Assembly (NCBI GenBank): GCA_039583875.1
Contig: CM077167.1
Location: 151,483,010 to 151,547,009 of the forward strand
Origin: Platanthera guangdongensis
Lineage: Eukaryota; Streptophyta; Magnoliopsida; Asparagales; Orchidaceae
Direction: 5' to 3'
DNA: 64,000 bases
Shown here: piece by piece, positions 32,210-43,441 of the stretch
How positions within the stretch are numbered: position 1 is the first letter of the stretch
Layout of the letters: every line of letters begins with the position of its first letter
Program-made: the position numbers and the translations under genes
Notes under the pieces: model-generated
The model's input: only the letters and a program-made list of their open reading frames with translations
The model's database searches: none
What the model was told of the DNA's origin: nothing

Positions 32210-33150
32210 CATGTGTCGACACCCAGAAGGAAAGTGTCGACACTTAATAAGACTTGTGTCGACACACAGAGAAGCAGTGTCGACACTTGGAGTGATTGTG
32301 TCGACACCAGGGATGCAGAGTCGACACCAGACAGAAAGTGTCGACACATACAATTTGTGTCGACACTCAATGAAGAAAAGTCCAGTGAAGATGTGTTGAC
32401 ACTTAGCAGCAGTTTCGACACATAGAGGAACTTTGTCTACATCAGAAAGTGTCGACACTTGGAGGCTGTGTCGACACTCAGCAAATTTCAGCAGAGACTA
32501 AGTATAAGTGTCGACATAATGAAGAATGTGTCGACACACAGCAGAAGATTCAACACATGAAGAAAGTGTCGACATAATAAAGAATATGTCGACACTCAGC
32601 AGAAGACTCAATACAAGAAGAATGTGTCGACATAATAAAGAATGTGCCGACACACAGCAGAAGACTCAACACATGGAGAAAGTGTCGATACTAAGAATAT
32701 GTGTCGACACTCAGCAAAGTTCAACAAAATTCTAAGTACAAGTGTCGACACAAGAAGATATGTCGACACTCAGCAAAAGTCTCAACATAAGAAGATGTGT
32801 CGACACAAGGAGAAGTGTCGACACTCAGCAAGTATCAACACAGAAGGCATGTGTCGACACCAAGAAGAAGTGGCGATACTGAACAAGTTTAACACAAGAA
32901 GATGTGTCGACACAAAGGAGTTGTGTCGACACTTATAAGAATTCAACAAAGTACTGAAGACCAAGGAGTTGTGTCGACACACAATATCAGTGTCGACACA
33001 TGATGAAGAAGCAGTGTCGAGAAGTAAATTCTACAACACAAGGAGTTGTGTCGACACCTTGAAGGCTAGTGTCGACACTTAGTCTACTTGTGTCGACACT
33101 TGGTCTATAGGTGTTGACACTTAAAGACAGACTGTCTCGACACTTTCAGA
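32210..33150. repeat. GTGTCGACAC palindrome array (A-outer 5' LTR U3)
   Basis: The 10-bp palindrome GTGTCGACAC and close variants recur at irregular 15-40 bp spacing in an AT-rich background. Variants mostly change the central CpG (GTGTTGAC at 32394 and 33112). Because the unit is palindromic, both strands give ORFs rich in CRH, VDT and STL; none is a gene. Confidence 0.95.
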
Positions 33151-33277
33151 CAGTTACTAATATTTCAAGAAGTGACTGGATGACATGACAGCTGCCATTC
33201 CAGCCGGTCTACTGCAACTGTCAGAGTTGTCAGAAAGTCGTTAGGAAACGGATCAGCCGGTCACCATGAAGAAGGCC

Positions 33278-33285
33278 TATATATA
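33278..33285 (+). promoter_or_regulatory. A-outer LTR TATA box
   Basis: TATATATA within CCTATATATAGG, about 130 bp after the last palindrome. Position matches the TATTTATA/TATAAATA of A-inner LTRs. Confidence 0.6.
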
Positions 33286-34104
33286 GGCTTATACTATCAA
33301 CCGAAAGAGATGAAAAAAGAGATTGAAAAAAAAGTGAAGAAGATCTAGCAATTCAATGAAGAATCATTTTAAGTAAAGATCTAAGTAGTTGGAGAGAGAG
33401 AGAGCTCCATCCAAGAAGACAGCCGTTGGAACCAGGCTGTGAAGAAGGGTTCAGACCTAGTTTTGAATCTTAAGTTGCAGTGATTGAAGATCAGCTGCAG
33501 AGAATCAATCCTATTGTGTTCTATATTCAAGAAGCTTTGAAGAAAGCCAAGTGAGGTTGATCTCAGCAGAGTTCTTCCAAGAACTCATCAAGAACCTGTC
33601 AACTCATCTCTCATTTTCTGAGTTATATACTTTGTATTCTAAATTTCTTGTAGGATCCTTAGGGATCTGAGTTGTAAGCCTGCAATTATAAAGGATGAGT
33701 GGTAGGGCCTGTGTGCCTGAGTGTAGGAGATCCATATCTCTGAGTGTAGGCCTTGTGGCTGAGTGTAGGTCTTTGGAGAAGACTGAGTTGTAGGGCCTTG
33801 GGCCTGAGCTGTAGGAACCATTTGGGGTTCTGAGTGTAAGATCTGAGGATCTGAGATATAGTTGAGGAGTTTGGCCGAATCTAGTACTCTACTAGATAGG
33901 CGAAGGGGGAAAGTGGATGTACCCAAACTTTGGGGAACCACTATAAATCTGTGTGTTCACTGTGCGCATGTTTATTCTGTGATTGCTGATTGATTGCTGT
34001 GAAGAATTAGTTTTAAATCTGTGATATAATCTGCCTAAAAGTTTAAAAAGATTAAGTCACCTATTCACCCCCCCTCTAGGTGATTAGGTACAATTTCTTT
34101 CAAG

Positions 34105-34116
34105 TGGTATCAAAGC
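34105..34116 (+). promoter_or_regulatory. A-outer primer binding site
   Basis: TGGTATCAAAGC, a one-base variant of the tRNA-Met PBS TGGTATCAGAGC, two bases after the LTR. Confidence 0.85.
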
Positions 34117-34214
34117 GAGGTTACTCAAAAAGGGACATAACTGTCTGAGTAGATCCTGTTGGCAGATTCAGTGAAATCAAGGACAAATTCAGCATAATCA
34201 AGAAAATCAAGAAA

Positions 34215-36251
34215 ATGGGTTCAACAGAGAATCATAAGGAACTTGGCTCCATAAAGTTGCCCATTTGCAGAAAAAAGATTTTTGGCATCTAGAAAGAAAG
34301 GGTGAGACTGTTTATGGAAGCTTCAGACCCTAGAATCTATATCACAGTTAAAGAAGGGCCATATGTGCCTATGAAGGTTTCAGTCCTGGATGCAAATCAG
34401 AGAACACCTAAGGACTTTTCTGAAATGACAAAAGATGAGATTATTCTGGCCACCATGGACAAGAGGGCTCAGAATATCATTGTGAGTGCCATAGATGATG
34501 CTACATTTCAGAACTTGATACACTGTAAGACATCAAAGGAGATGTGGGATACTTTGATAGTGTACATGGAGGGCTCAGAAGAAGTTAGGCAGGACAGAAA
34601 GTCTTTATTAAACCAGGAATATGAAAGTTTCAGGCAAGGTAGGTCTGATAGCATAACAGAATGCTATAAGAAATTCTATAGGATTGTCAATGAGCTAATG
34701 TCTTATGGAAGAGAATTCAGCAATTATGAGCTGAATGATAAGTTCTTGAGGTCCCTAACAAAGGATTGGGACACCAAGATCTGTGTCATAAGGGAAATGG
34801 CCAAGTTAGCAGATATTCCTCCTCCAACTTTGTTTGGAAAACTGCTATCCTATGAAATGCAGTTGATGGTAAGGAAAGAAAAGGAGAAGACTACCAGAAG
34901 TGAGCACAAAGAAAGAGCAGTGGCATTCAAGACAGAAGCCACCAAGAAATACAAAAGTAAGTCTCCATCTCCACCTCCAAAAGTGGCTGAGACTGAGTCA
35001 GATGATTCAGAAAGCAAAAAGTCTGAAATCAATGAGAGTGATGAGGACTTTGCAGCTTTCACAAGACACTTTCAAAAGTTTCTAAAGAAGAAACAGTGGA
35101 GGTCAAAGCCATCAACTTCACAGGGAAAAGTTGACTATTATCAGAACAAGAAGTCATCAAAGAAAGACAGAAGAAAGTCCAAGTCAAGCAAAGCAACTTT
35201 ATCAAAAATTATTTGTTATTGCTGTAACAGACAAGTACATGTTGTTGCAGACTGTCCAGAGAAAAGGAAAGAGTCAACAGATAAGAAAAAGACTCAATTC
35301 AAGGGCAAGAAGGAAAGGTCTTTTGTTGCCAAGAAGGACAAATGCCTGTCAGACATGTCTTCTTCAGAAACTGAGTCAGAAGCTGAAGCTTATATAGGAC
35401 TGTTTGCTGAAGAAGAGGAAGAGGAGTTCATCCAGCTAATGAACTCTATATATGAACAAGAGGACAATCAGTGCCAAGGACTGATGACATTGTCAAAAGA
35501 TGACAAAATCTAGGAGCAGCCTGGACCTAGTAAGGTACAAAATTGTTCTTTAAGTTCAATTTCTAGTGCTAGTTCAGATTTAGTTACATCAGCATCAAGT
35601 GATGCCAGTGGATCTGAATCTGAAGGGGATATTCATCAGTTGATTGATGAATATAGAGTTCTATTGCAAGCTTTTAAGAAAAGCAAATCCTTGGCCAAGA
35701 GTCAGGCTAAGGAAATTGCTAGTCTCAAAGAGGCTGCAACTGATTTTGAGAAGCTGATTGATCAAAAGTTAAATGAAATAGTCAGACTGAAGAACATAAC
35801 TGTTATTCAGATGGGGACTATAACATTCAAGAATGATCAAATCAGAAATCTGGAGATTAGTCTTCAGAAGGAGAGAGACATTGTTGCAAGGTTTTATAAA
35901 CCAAAGTCTGTTCTACCTTTGATAGATGAATTTGTTCATCAAAAAGGTAAAACTGGATTGGGGTTTACTAACCCTGCTAGGACTGTTCAGTCCAAGTCTA
36001 AGGGCAAAGCCCCAGTACTCAACAAGCCTGCTGTAGATAGAATAGCTAGGGTTGTACCTAAGCAAAGGTACAATAGATTTGAGTGCTGGTGCTGTGGCAA
36101 GATAGGCCACTTTGCCATAGACTGTTGGCACAATTCTAGTGCCAAGATGAGTAGCAAACTGCCTGTTGGAAGATCTACAGGAAGCTTTGTTAAGAGGCAA
36201 ACTAACCAGCACCAAGGACCCAAGAATTCTTTGGGTTCTAAGGTCAACTAA
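34215..36251 (+). pseudogene. A-outer gag (two nonsense codons)
   Basis: ATG at 34215 (MGSTENHKELGS), 110 nt after the PBS; A-inner has the same start. TAG at 34290-34292 replaces the Trp of GIWKERVRL, and TAG at 35511-35513 splits the C-terminal part; otherwise one frame to TAA at 36249-36251. Domains: copia gag core (DDATFQNLIHCKTSKEMWD; LMSYGREFSNYELNDKFLRS), a Lys/Ser linker, a first CCHC box (CYCCNRQVHVVADC), an acidic stretch, a coiled coil (about 35640-35900, KEIASLKEAATDFEKL), then a second CCHC box (CWCCGKIGHFAIDC, about 36080). The terminal stop is 30-odd nt before the protease and is shared with A-inner. Confidence 0.9.
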
Positions 36252-39200
36252 TCTGTTTTGCAGGTGAGTCCAAGTGGCCTTGCCCCAATATGGTACTTGG
36301 ACAGTGGATGTTCCAGGCACATGACTGGAACTAGGGGATTACTAAAGTACTTCACACCAATCAAGGATGGTCTTAAAGTCACCTTTTGTGGTTCTGAAAA
36401 ATGAATCATCAAAGATTTTGGTAACATTTCTAGTAACCTTATAACTATTACTCAAGTGGCTTATGTTAAAGGTTTGAAACACAACCTCATTAGTATAAGA
36501 CAACTGAGTGATTTAGGATATGACATCTCATTTGTCAAAAATGGTTGTCATATCAGGAGGTCAAATGATCAAGAGATCATTTTGACTGGTTATAGAAAAA
36601 GAAATGTCTATTGCCTAGACATTATGTGTGAGAATAATGTTTCTCCAGTGTGTCTTGTAGCTGATGAGAAAGTCTCTCATTGTGTCAAATGGCACAAGAG
36701 GCTTGCCCATCTCAACTACAAGACAATTGGCCAACTCTTTAGCAAAGAGTTAGTGAGGAATGGTCCTCAAGTTAAGTGTATTAAAGATGAGATATGTTCA
36801 GCTTGTCAAAAGGGCAAGCATACTAGATCCACCTTTAATAGTATTGAGAACAAAGATGTTGTGAGGTGTTTATACCTCTTGCATATGGATCTCTTTGGTC
36901 CTATGCCAGTTCACAGCCTAGGTAGGAAGGTCTACACATTTGTGGTTGTAGATGACTACTCAAGGTTTTCCTGGGTATTCTTCCTTAGACAGAAATCTGA
37001 AACACCTAATATCTTTTATAGCTTTGTCAAACAAATTCAGAATGAGTTAGACAGTACAGTGGTCAAAATAAGAAGTGACCATGGTACTGAATTTCAGTCT
37101 GATAGTATGACAAAACTATGTGAAGAATTTGGGATACTTTAGGAATTTTCTTCACCAAGAACACCTCAGCAAAATAGCACTGCTGAAAGGAAAAATCGGA
37201 CCTTGATTGAGGCTGGTAGAACCCTATTAAGTGACACATCTCTCCCAGAATATTTCTGGGCTGAGGCAGTTAATACTGCATGCCATGTAATTAATAGGGC
37301 TACTATCACCAAGAGCCACAATAAGACCCCCTATGAGATTGTGAAAGGCAGAAAACCAAAACTATCCTATTTCAGGATCTTTGGTTGTAAGTGCTTTATA
37401 CTAAACAATGGAAAGTCTTACTTGACCAAGTTTGCTGCCAAATCCCAAGAGGGGATCTTTGTTGGGTACAACAACAATAGTAAGGCTTATAGAGTCTACA
37501 ACTTGACTACTCAAGTTATAGAAGAATCAGTACATGTAGTATTTAATGAAGCTAGACTTATTAACAATGAATTGTCTAGTAGTATTTGCAGCTCCACAGG
37601 TGTGACAAAGAAGATGGACAAGCTCACTATTGAAGAAGGATCTACTGCAAGTCAGCATGTAGATGATAGTGGCTGTTGTCCAGGGGGAGTACTACATGCA
37701 CCTGATACAGAAGAAGACCAAGGAGTGCAGCAAGTTGAAGAAGCTAAAGGGGTTCAACCTGAAGCCAGGCTTCCTCCAGCTAGTAGACATTTGAGAGATC
37801 ATCCAGCAATTCAAATTATTGGTGATCTAAGTCAAGGGGTACAAACAAGGAGCAGAAATCTGAGTGCAGTGATCTACTCCAGTTTTCTATCCCAAGTAGA
37901 GCCAAAGAAATTCGAAGAAGCCATCCTACACCCTCATTGGATTGAGGCAATGCAAGAGGAGCTGAATCAGTTCAAGAGATGCAAAGTTTGGGAGCTTGTT
38001 CCTAAACCAAAAGACCACAACATAATTGGAACCAAGTGGATCTTTAGGAACAAGATGGATGAACATGGAGTGATTGTCAAGAACAAAGCAAGACTGGTTG
38101 CAAAAGGATATAGGCAGGAAGAAGGTATTGACTTTGATCAAACCTTTGCTCCAATAGCCAGACTGGAAGCCATAAGGATGTTCCTGGCCTATGCAACCTA
38201 TCAAGGATTTAAAGTATACCAAATGGATGATAAGTCAGCCTTTTTGAATGACAATCTAAAAGAAGAGGTCTATGTGGAACAGCCATCAGGTTTTGTTGAT
38301 TCAACTCAACCTAATTATGTCTATAGACTTAGGAAGGCTTTGTATGGGTTAAAACAAGCCCGTAGGGCTTGGTATGAAAGCCTGTCTAGTTTCCTCATTG
38401 AGAATAAATTCACAAGGGGAAAAATAGACAAGACTCTATTCCTTAGGGAATCCAGAGGCAAGATCATACTAGTCCAAATATATGTAGATGACATCATATT
38501 TGGGTCTACTGAAAGTGGTCTTTGCAGAAAGTTTGCAAAACTAAAGCAAGATAATTTGAGATGAGCAGTATGGGGAAACTTAAGTTCTTCTTGGGACTCC
38601 AAGTTAGACAGACTGAGAATGGTTTATCCATATGCTAGTCTAAGTTCACCCTAGAATTAATAAGGAAGTATGGTATGGAATCTTCCAGTACCATGAAAAC
38701 TCCTATGGGGTCAAGTATGTCTCTTAGCAAAGATGATGCAGGGAAACCTGTAGATGAGACTTTGTATAGAGGGATAGTTGGATCCCTATTGTATTTGACT
38801 GCAAGTAGACCAGATATCATGTATGCTACATGTGTCTGTGCTAGGTACCAAGCATGCCCAGAAGAGTCTCATTTGACAGCAGTCAAAAGGATTCTGAGAT
38901 ATCTAAAGGGCACTCCTTATCTAGGCCTTTGGTACCCTTGGAATGGAGACTTTGAACTGACAGGTTATTCAGATGCATATTTTACAGGCTGCAAGGAAGA
39001 TAGAAAGAGTACCACTGGAACCTGTCAATTCCTAGGTGGAAGACTGATATCATGGAGTAGCAAGAAGCAAACAAGTGTGGCTATCTCCATAGCAGAATCA
39101 GAGTATGTGGCTGCAGGAAGTTGCTGTGCTCAACTTCTATGGATACAACATCAGCTAGAAGACTATGGTATTCAAGTAAGTAGAACTCCACTATTTTGTG

Positions 39201-39424
39201 ATTCTACTAGTGCTATATCTATTGCAAACAATCCTGTTTCCCATAGTAGAACTAAGCACATAGAGATAAAATACCATTTTCTAAGGGAACATGTTGAAAA
39301 AGAAGATATTTCACTAGAATATGTAAATACAGATAATCAACTAGCTGACATGTATACTAAGCCCTTAGAAGAAACAAAGTTCAATAGGTTTAAAATTGAA
39401 CAAGGTATGATAAACTTAGAATAA
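36252..39424 (+). pseudogene. A-outer pol: protease, integrase, RT, RNase H (broken)
   Basis: Protease [13 protein letters not shown] at about 36294. An in-frame TGA at about 36402 precedes the open part 36456-37142: GAG-pre-integrase ([20 protein letters not shown]) and the integrase core ([26 protein letters not shown]). TAG at 37140-37142, then [57 protein letters not shown] (the usual MDVKSAF has V to D) and [12 protein letters not shown] at about 38480. A frameshift lies near 38550, before MSSMG. TAG at about 38635. RNase H 38675-39424 (GYSDAYFTGC, with Tyr for the usual Asp of [13 protein letters not shown]). Ends MINLE, TAA at 39422-39424. Confidence 0.9.
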
Positions 39425-39931
39425 GTTTACAGAAATGGTTAAGTAAAATAGTGTCGACACACAGAGTTGTCTGTGTCGAGACAGAGAATTGGTGTCGACA
39501 CTTCAGAGAAAAGGTGTCGACACATCTAGAAAGTTGGTGTCGACACTTCAGAGAATTAGTGTCGACACATACAGGGTCAGTGTCGACACAACCAAGGTGG
39601 TGTCGACACTTAGAATTTACACAGGTTTAACCAAGTAACGTCTCGACTAAGTGTCGAGTTAAGTGGTGTCGACACATAAACAAGTGTCGACACATATATT
39701 TTGTCGACTATACTTGTGTCGACACATTGTTGTCGAGACATTATCAGTCTGTGTCGACACTTTTCAACAGTGTCGACACAATTTAAGTTTGTTGACGCGC
39801 CCTTTCATCTTCAATCCTAGAAAGGTATAAATAGGATTTTGCCATTGTCTGTCGACACGCTCACCAAAGTTTCGAGATCGAACTTGTGTGTCGACACCTC
39901 TCTTCTCTCAAGTCAAATTCTTCAAACCCTA
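39425..39931 (+). promoter_or_regulatory. A-outer pol-ORF3 spacer: GTGTCGACAC array plus TATA box
   Basis: A 507-bp non-coding spacer. About 12 exact TGTCGACA cores lie between 39449 and 39780, followed by TATAAATA at 39826-39833 and the ORF3 ATG at 39932, about 100 nt downstream. Two more cores fall in the presumed 5' UTR (near 39850 and 39890). Layout (array, then TATA, then coding) mimics LTR U3. A-inner has the same arrangement. Confidence 0.8.
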
Positions 39932-41064
39932 ATGGCGCCCAAGCTCGAAGAGAACGTAAATGAAGGATATGAACTGGTGCGGCATGTGTTTGATGACGCA
40001 GAACCAGAGATCAAGGATGTGGTAACCCTAGTTGCAAACTCAGGGTTAGATTTTCTTGTTTCAGAGCCAACCAAGATATGGAAGAAAGAAGCTCTAGAAT
40101 TTCTGAATGGAGCAACCCTAGACGAATCTGTACTCAAGATAAAGTCAAGGGTTCATGGGGCAAAAGTGAAGATCTCATCTAAGAGTTTGAGAAAGGTACT
40201 AAACCTACCAAGAACTAAGGAAGAAGATGAAGTTTCTGCTTCTAAGACTAGAGAAGCACTGACATGGTGTGGAATGGATTACAAGATGATAATTGGATCA
40301 GTATTCAATAGAAAGGGAACGAACAGCCAAGGAAAATTCTTGTCTGAAATAGTTGGAAAAGTGCTCCTGTGCAAGTCTGGAGGACATGACAGGATTTCAG
40401 CATATATGTTCAGTCTAATGACAAGGTTAATCTTCCAACAAAACACTGATTGGTCTGGAGTAGTGTTTGAGAAGATTAAGGAGAGCCTGAAGAAACCCAA
40501 TTTGGGTAGGATTCTTAGTCTTTACTTGGCTGGTAGTATACCAGAAGTAATGAGCCAAGCTGCTGGATCTAAAATCAACCACATGAGAAGAATGGACATG
40601 AGAATCTTCTCTAGATGGGATAGGGTCTTGGCCAAGGAATTGCCAACACCTGAGAAGGAAACACCCCTAAAGAAGAAGAAGAAGACAGCCCATGTGGCTC
40701 AAGATTCCTCTAGTAGCTCTGAAGAGCATGTTGTCTTTACACTAGATGATGAACAAGAAACTGGAACTGCTGGAAAGTCTCAAGATAGACAAGAAGCTGC
40801 AGAAAGGTAGGGGGAGCTACCTCCAGCTAGCCCAATACACTAGGATTCTATCCAGGGGGAGCCTCTACTAGTGGAAGAGCCAACTCCACTAGAGAGTGAA
40901 CAAGCAACCCACACCATACTTGAGCAAACTCCAACACATAGCCAACCCCAAGATGTTGTCATGGAGGACACATCTGTTGCAGATCAAGTGGAACCAAATC
41001 AAGTAATTGATGAGATAAGAGAATCTCCACCACAACCTCAACAAGAGTTTACAATGGAAGATCT
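39932..41064 (+). pseudogene. A-outer ORF3, N-terminal part (interrupted by A-inner)
   Basis: Starts MAPKLEENVNEGYELVR at 39932, the same start as in A-inner. Conserved block FLSEIVGKVLL, GHDRISAYMF, TDWSGVVFEKIKESLKKPN. A lysine cluster (PLKKKKKTAH) sits where A-inner has PPKKKRKTA. Stops: TAG at 40808-40810 and TAG near 40841; then EEPTPLESEQATHTI... to EFTMEDL, where A-inner is inserted after GATCT. The reading continues at 54174. The protein lacks a signal peptide or an obvious membrane span. Function unknown. Confidence 0.85.
41060..41064. other. Target-site duplication GATCT (left copy, A-inner)
   Basis: GATCT precedes the A-inner LTR and recurs at 54169-54173. The codons on both sides rejoin the A-outer ORF3 (MEDLFLNLD), which proves the insertion. 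Confidence 0.96.
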
Positions 41065-43132
41065 TGAAAGATATAGTACCTAAACACCTAGAGGGGGGGG
41101 GGGTGAATAGGTGACCTAATTCTTTTTCACTTTTTATGGCAGCAATCAGTTTATAACACAGAATCTATTCTACTATTGCACAGCAATCACACAGCATTCA
41201 CAGCAAATAACAATCACAGCAGACACAGAGTTTTATAGTGGTTCCCCAAGCTTTGGGTACATCCACTTTCCCCCTTCGCCTATCTAGCAGTGTACTAGAT
41301 TCGGCCAAACTTCTCCACTATCTCAGAAACCAAACTGGTTCCTACACCTCAGGCCCAAGGCCCTACAACTCAGCTTTTCCACAAAGCCTACACTCAGCCA
41401 CAAAGGCCTACACTCAGCCACCAAGGCCTACACTCAGCCACAAAAGGCCTACACTCAGAGATTCCAATCTCCTACACTCAGGCTCCCAAGCCCTACACTC
41501 AGCCTTTATAATTACAGGCTTACAAAAACTCAGATCCAAAGGATCCTACAAGATAAAAATGAATTTACAAATGATAACTCAGCAACTCAGAAACAAGAGA
41601 GGGGAGTTGTGAGTTTCTTGATGAGTTCTTGGAAGAACTCAGCCGGAATCAATCTGACTTAGCTTTCTTCAAAGCTTCTTGAAAGTAGAACTCAATAAGA
41701 TTGACTCCTTTTGCAGTTGATCCTTGATCTCTGCCACTTATAATTCAGAATAAATCTGAACCCTTCTTCTCAGCCTAGTTCCAACGGCTGATTTCTTGGA
41801 TGGAGCCCTCTCTCTCCAACTTCTTAGATCTACACTTGGACAGCTAGATCTTCTTGTTTTGATACTTGAACAATAATTTGAACTTTATCAATCTTCAACA
41901 ACAACTTCTGTAGACTGTATGAGCCTATTTATAGGCCTTCTTCATGGTAACTGGCTGGTCCGGTCCATAACTGAATTCTGACATCTCTCACAGGTGCTGT
42001 AGACCGGCTGGAACGGCAGCTGTCAAGTCATCCAGTCAGTTCTTGAAAGTTCTCTAACTGTCTGAAAGTGTCGAGACTTTCTGTCTTTAAGTGTCGACAC
42101 TTATAGACCAAGTGTCGACACAAGTCTACAAGGTGTCGACACAACTCCTTGTGTTGTAGATTCAATGTCTCGACACAGTTTATTCTTTATGTGTCGACAC
42201 TGAAATTGAGTGTCGACACAAGTACTTGATCTTCTGTAACTTGCTGAATTCTTCTAAGTGTCGACACATCTCCTTTGTGTCGACACATCTTCATGTGTTA
42301 AATCTGTTAAGTGTCGACACTACTTCTTGGTGTCGACACATAGTCTTCAGTATTGATACTTGATGAGTGTCGACACAGCTCCTTGTGTCGACACTTGATT
42401 CTTCTGTTGAGACTTCAGCTGAGTGTCGACACATCCCCTTAATGTCGACAATTGTACTTAGAATATTTTGTTGATCTTGCTGTTCTTTGCTAAGTGCCGA
42501 CACAGCTCCATGTGTCGACACTTTCTTCAAGTGTTGAGTCTTCTGTTGTGTGTCGACACATTGTTCTGGGTGTCGACACTTTCTTCAAATGCTGACTCTT
42601 CTATTGAGTGTCGACACATTGTTCTGAGTGTCGACACTTACTTCAAATGCTGACTCTTCTATTGAGTGTCGACACATTGTTCTGAGTGTCGACACTTATA
42701 CTTAGTCTCTGCTGACTTTTGTTGAGTGTCGACACAGCTCCAAGTGTCGACACTTTGTGGTGTAGACACAGTTCTTCTAGGTGTCGACACTGTTGTTAAG
42801 TGTCGACACTGCTTTACTATACTTTCTTCATTGAGTGTCGACACAGCTCCTTGTGTCGACACTTTCTGTCTGGTGTCGACTCTGCATCCCAGGTGTCGAC
42901 ACAATGACTCCAAGTGTTGACACTGCTTGCCTGGGTGTCGACACAAGTCTTCTTAAGTGTCGACACTTTCCCTCTGGGTGTCGACACATGTACTTAGAAA
43001 CTTTTTGCTTCATTCCTGCAAATACTTAACCTGCACAAGTAACTCAAAATACATCAAATACATTTTGATGTATATCATTGAGTTGGGTGAGGCTTCTTCA
43101 AATCAGGTACATTTAAAATAATGTACCCAACA
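41065..43132 (-). repeat. A-inner 3' LTR (2068 bp)
   Basis: Begins TGAAAGATATAG and ends GTACCCAACA on the plus strand. TATTTATA at 41926-41933 is the minus-strand TATA box; the GTGTCGACAC array lies at 42068-43000. Partner LTR 52085-54168. Confidence 0.95.
42068..43000. repeat. GTGTCGACAC palindrome array (A-inner 3' LTR U3)
   Basis: Dense irregular array of the 10-bp palindrome, matching the array at 53085-54030 in the other LTR but with fewer AAGTCTACAAGGTGTCGACAC units and one extra CTCCTTTGTGTCGACAC unit. Confidence 0.95.
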
Positions 43133-43142
43133 ATCTCCCCCT
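43133..43142 (-). other. A-inner polypurine tract
   Basis: The minus strand reads AGGGGGAGAT directly before the 3' LTR (TGTTGGGTAC). This is the plus-strand primer for reverse transcription. The same tract occurs in A-outer at 56064-56073. Confidence 0.88.
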
Positions 43143-43441
43143 ATTTGGAGAAGTCAAAACCCTTAGTCAATGATAAACACGATTCATAATTAAATTACAA
43201 AATGATGTAAAGCAGGATTATATACAGCAGGGTAAACATAAACATGTATAAATTTCATATGTATACAAATACATCATCACAGAACAAATATGAAATAGAC
43301 ATAGACATCATCACAGAACAAATATGAAATAGATTTAACATATAACATACTGTTCTAATATCTGTCTTATTCATTTTCAGAAGTTCACAAAATGTTTTAC
43401 ATCAAAAAGATTACAAAGTAAACTTTAAGAAAATTCTAATT
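43143..43441 (-). other. A-inner 3' untranslated region after ORF3
   Basis: AT-rich, non-coding, with a near-tandem repeat (ACATCATCACAGAACAAATA twice, about 43269 and 43306). Confidence 0.65.

Larger units (their letters stand above)
32068..34102 (+). repeat. A-outer 5' LTR (2035 bp)
   Basis: TGTTGGGTAC start, TTTCTTTCA end, with the PBS two bases later. U3 (about 32210-33150) contains about 27 exact TGTCGACA cores by my reading. TATATATA lies at 33278-33285. A structured C-rich segment near the 3' end (34058-34082) is conserved in all family A and B LTRs. The 3' LTR partner is 56074-58128. Confidence 0.95.

Noticed and set aside
32210..33140. Many short ORFs rich in CRH, VDT and STL on both strands (also at 42068-43030, 53085-54065 and 56180-57170)
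   Set aside because: They are translations of the GTGTCGACAC palindrome array; the same peptides appear on opposite strands because the unit is self-complementary.
32210..33150. CRISPR-like array
   Set aside because: The repeat is only 10 bp and palindromic, spacing is irregular, spacers are related to each other, and it lies within LTR U3 of a plant element.
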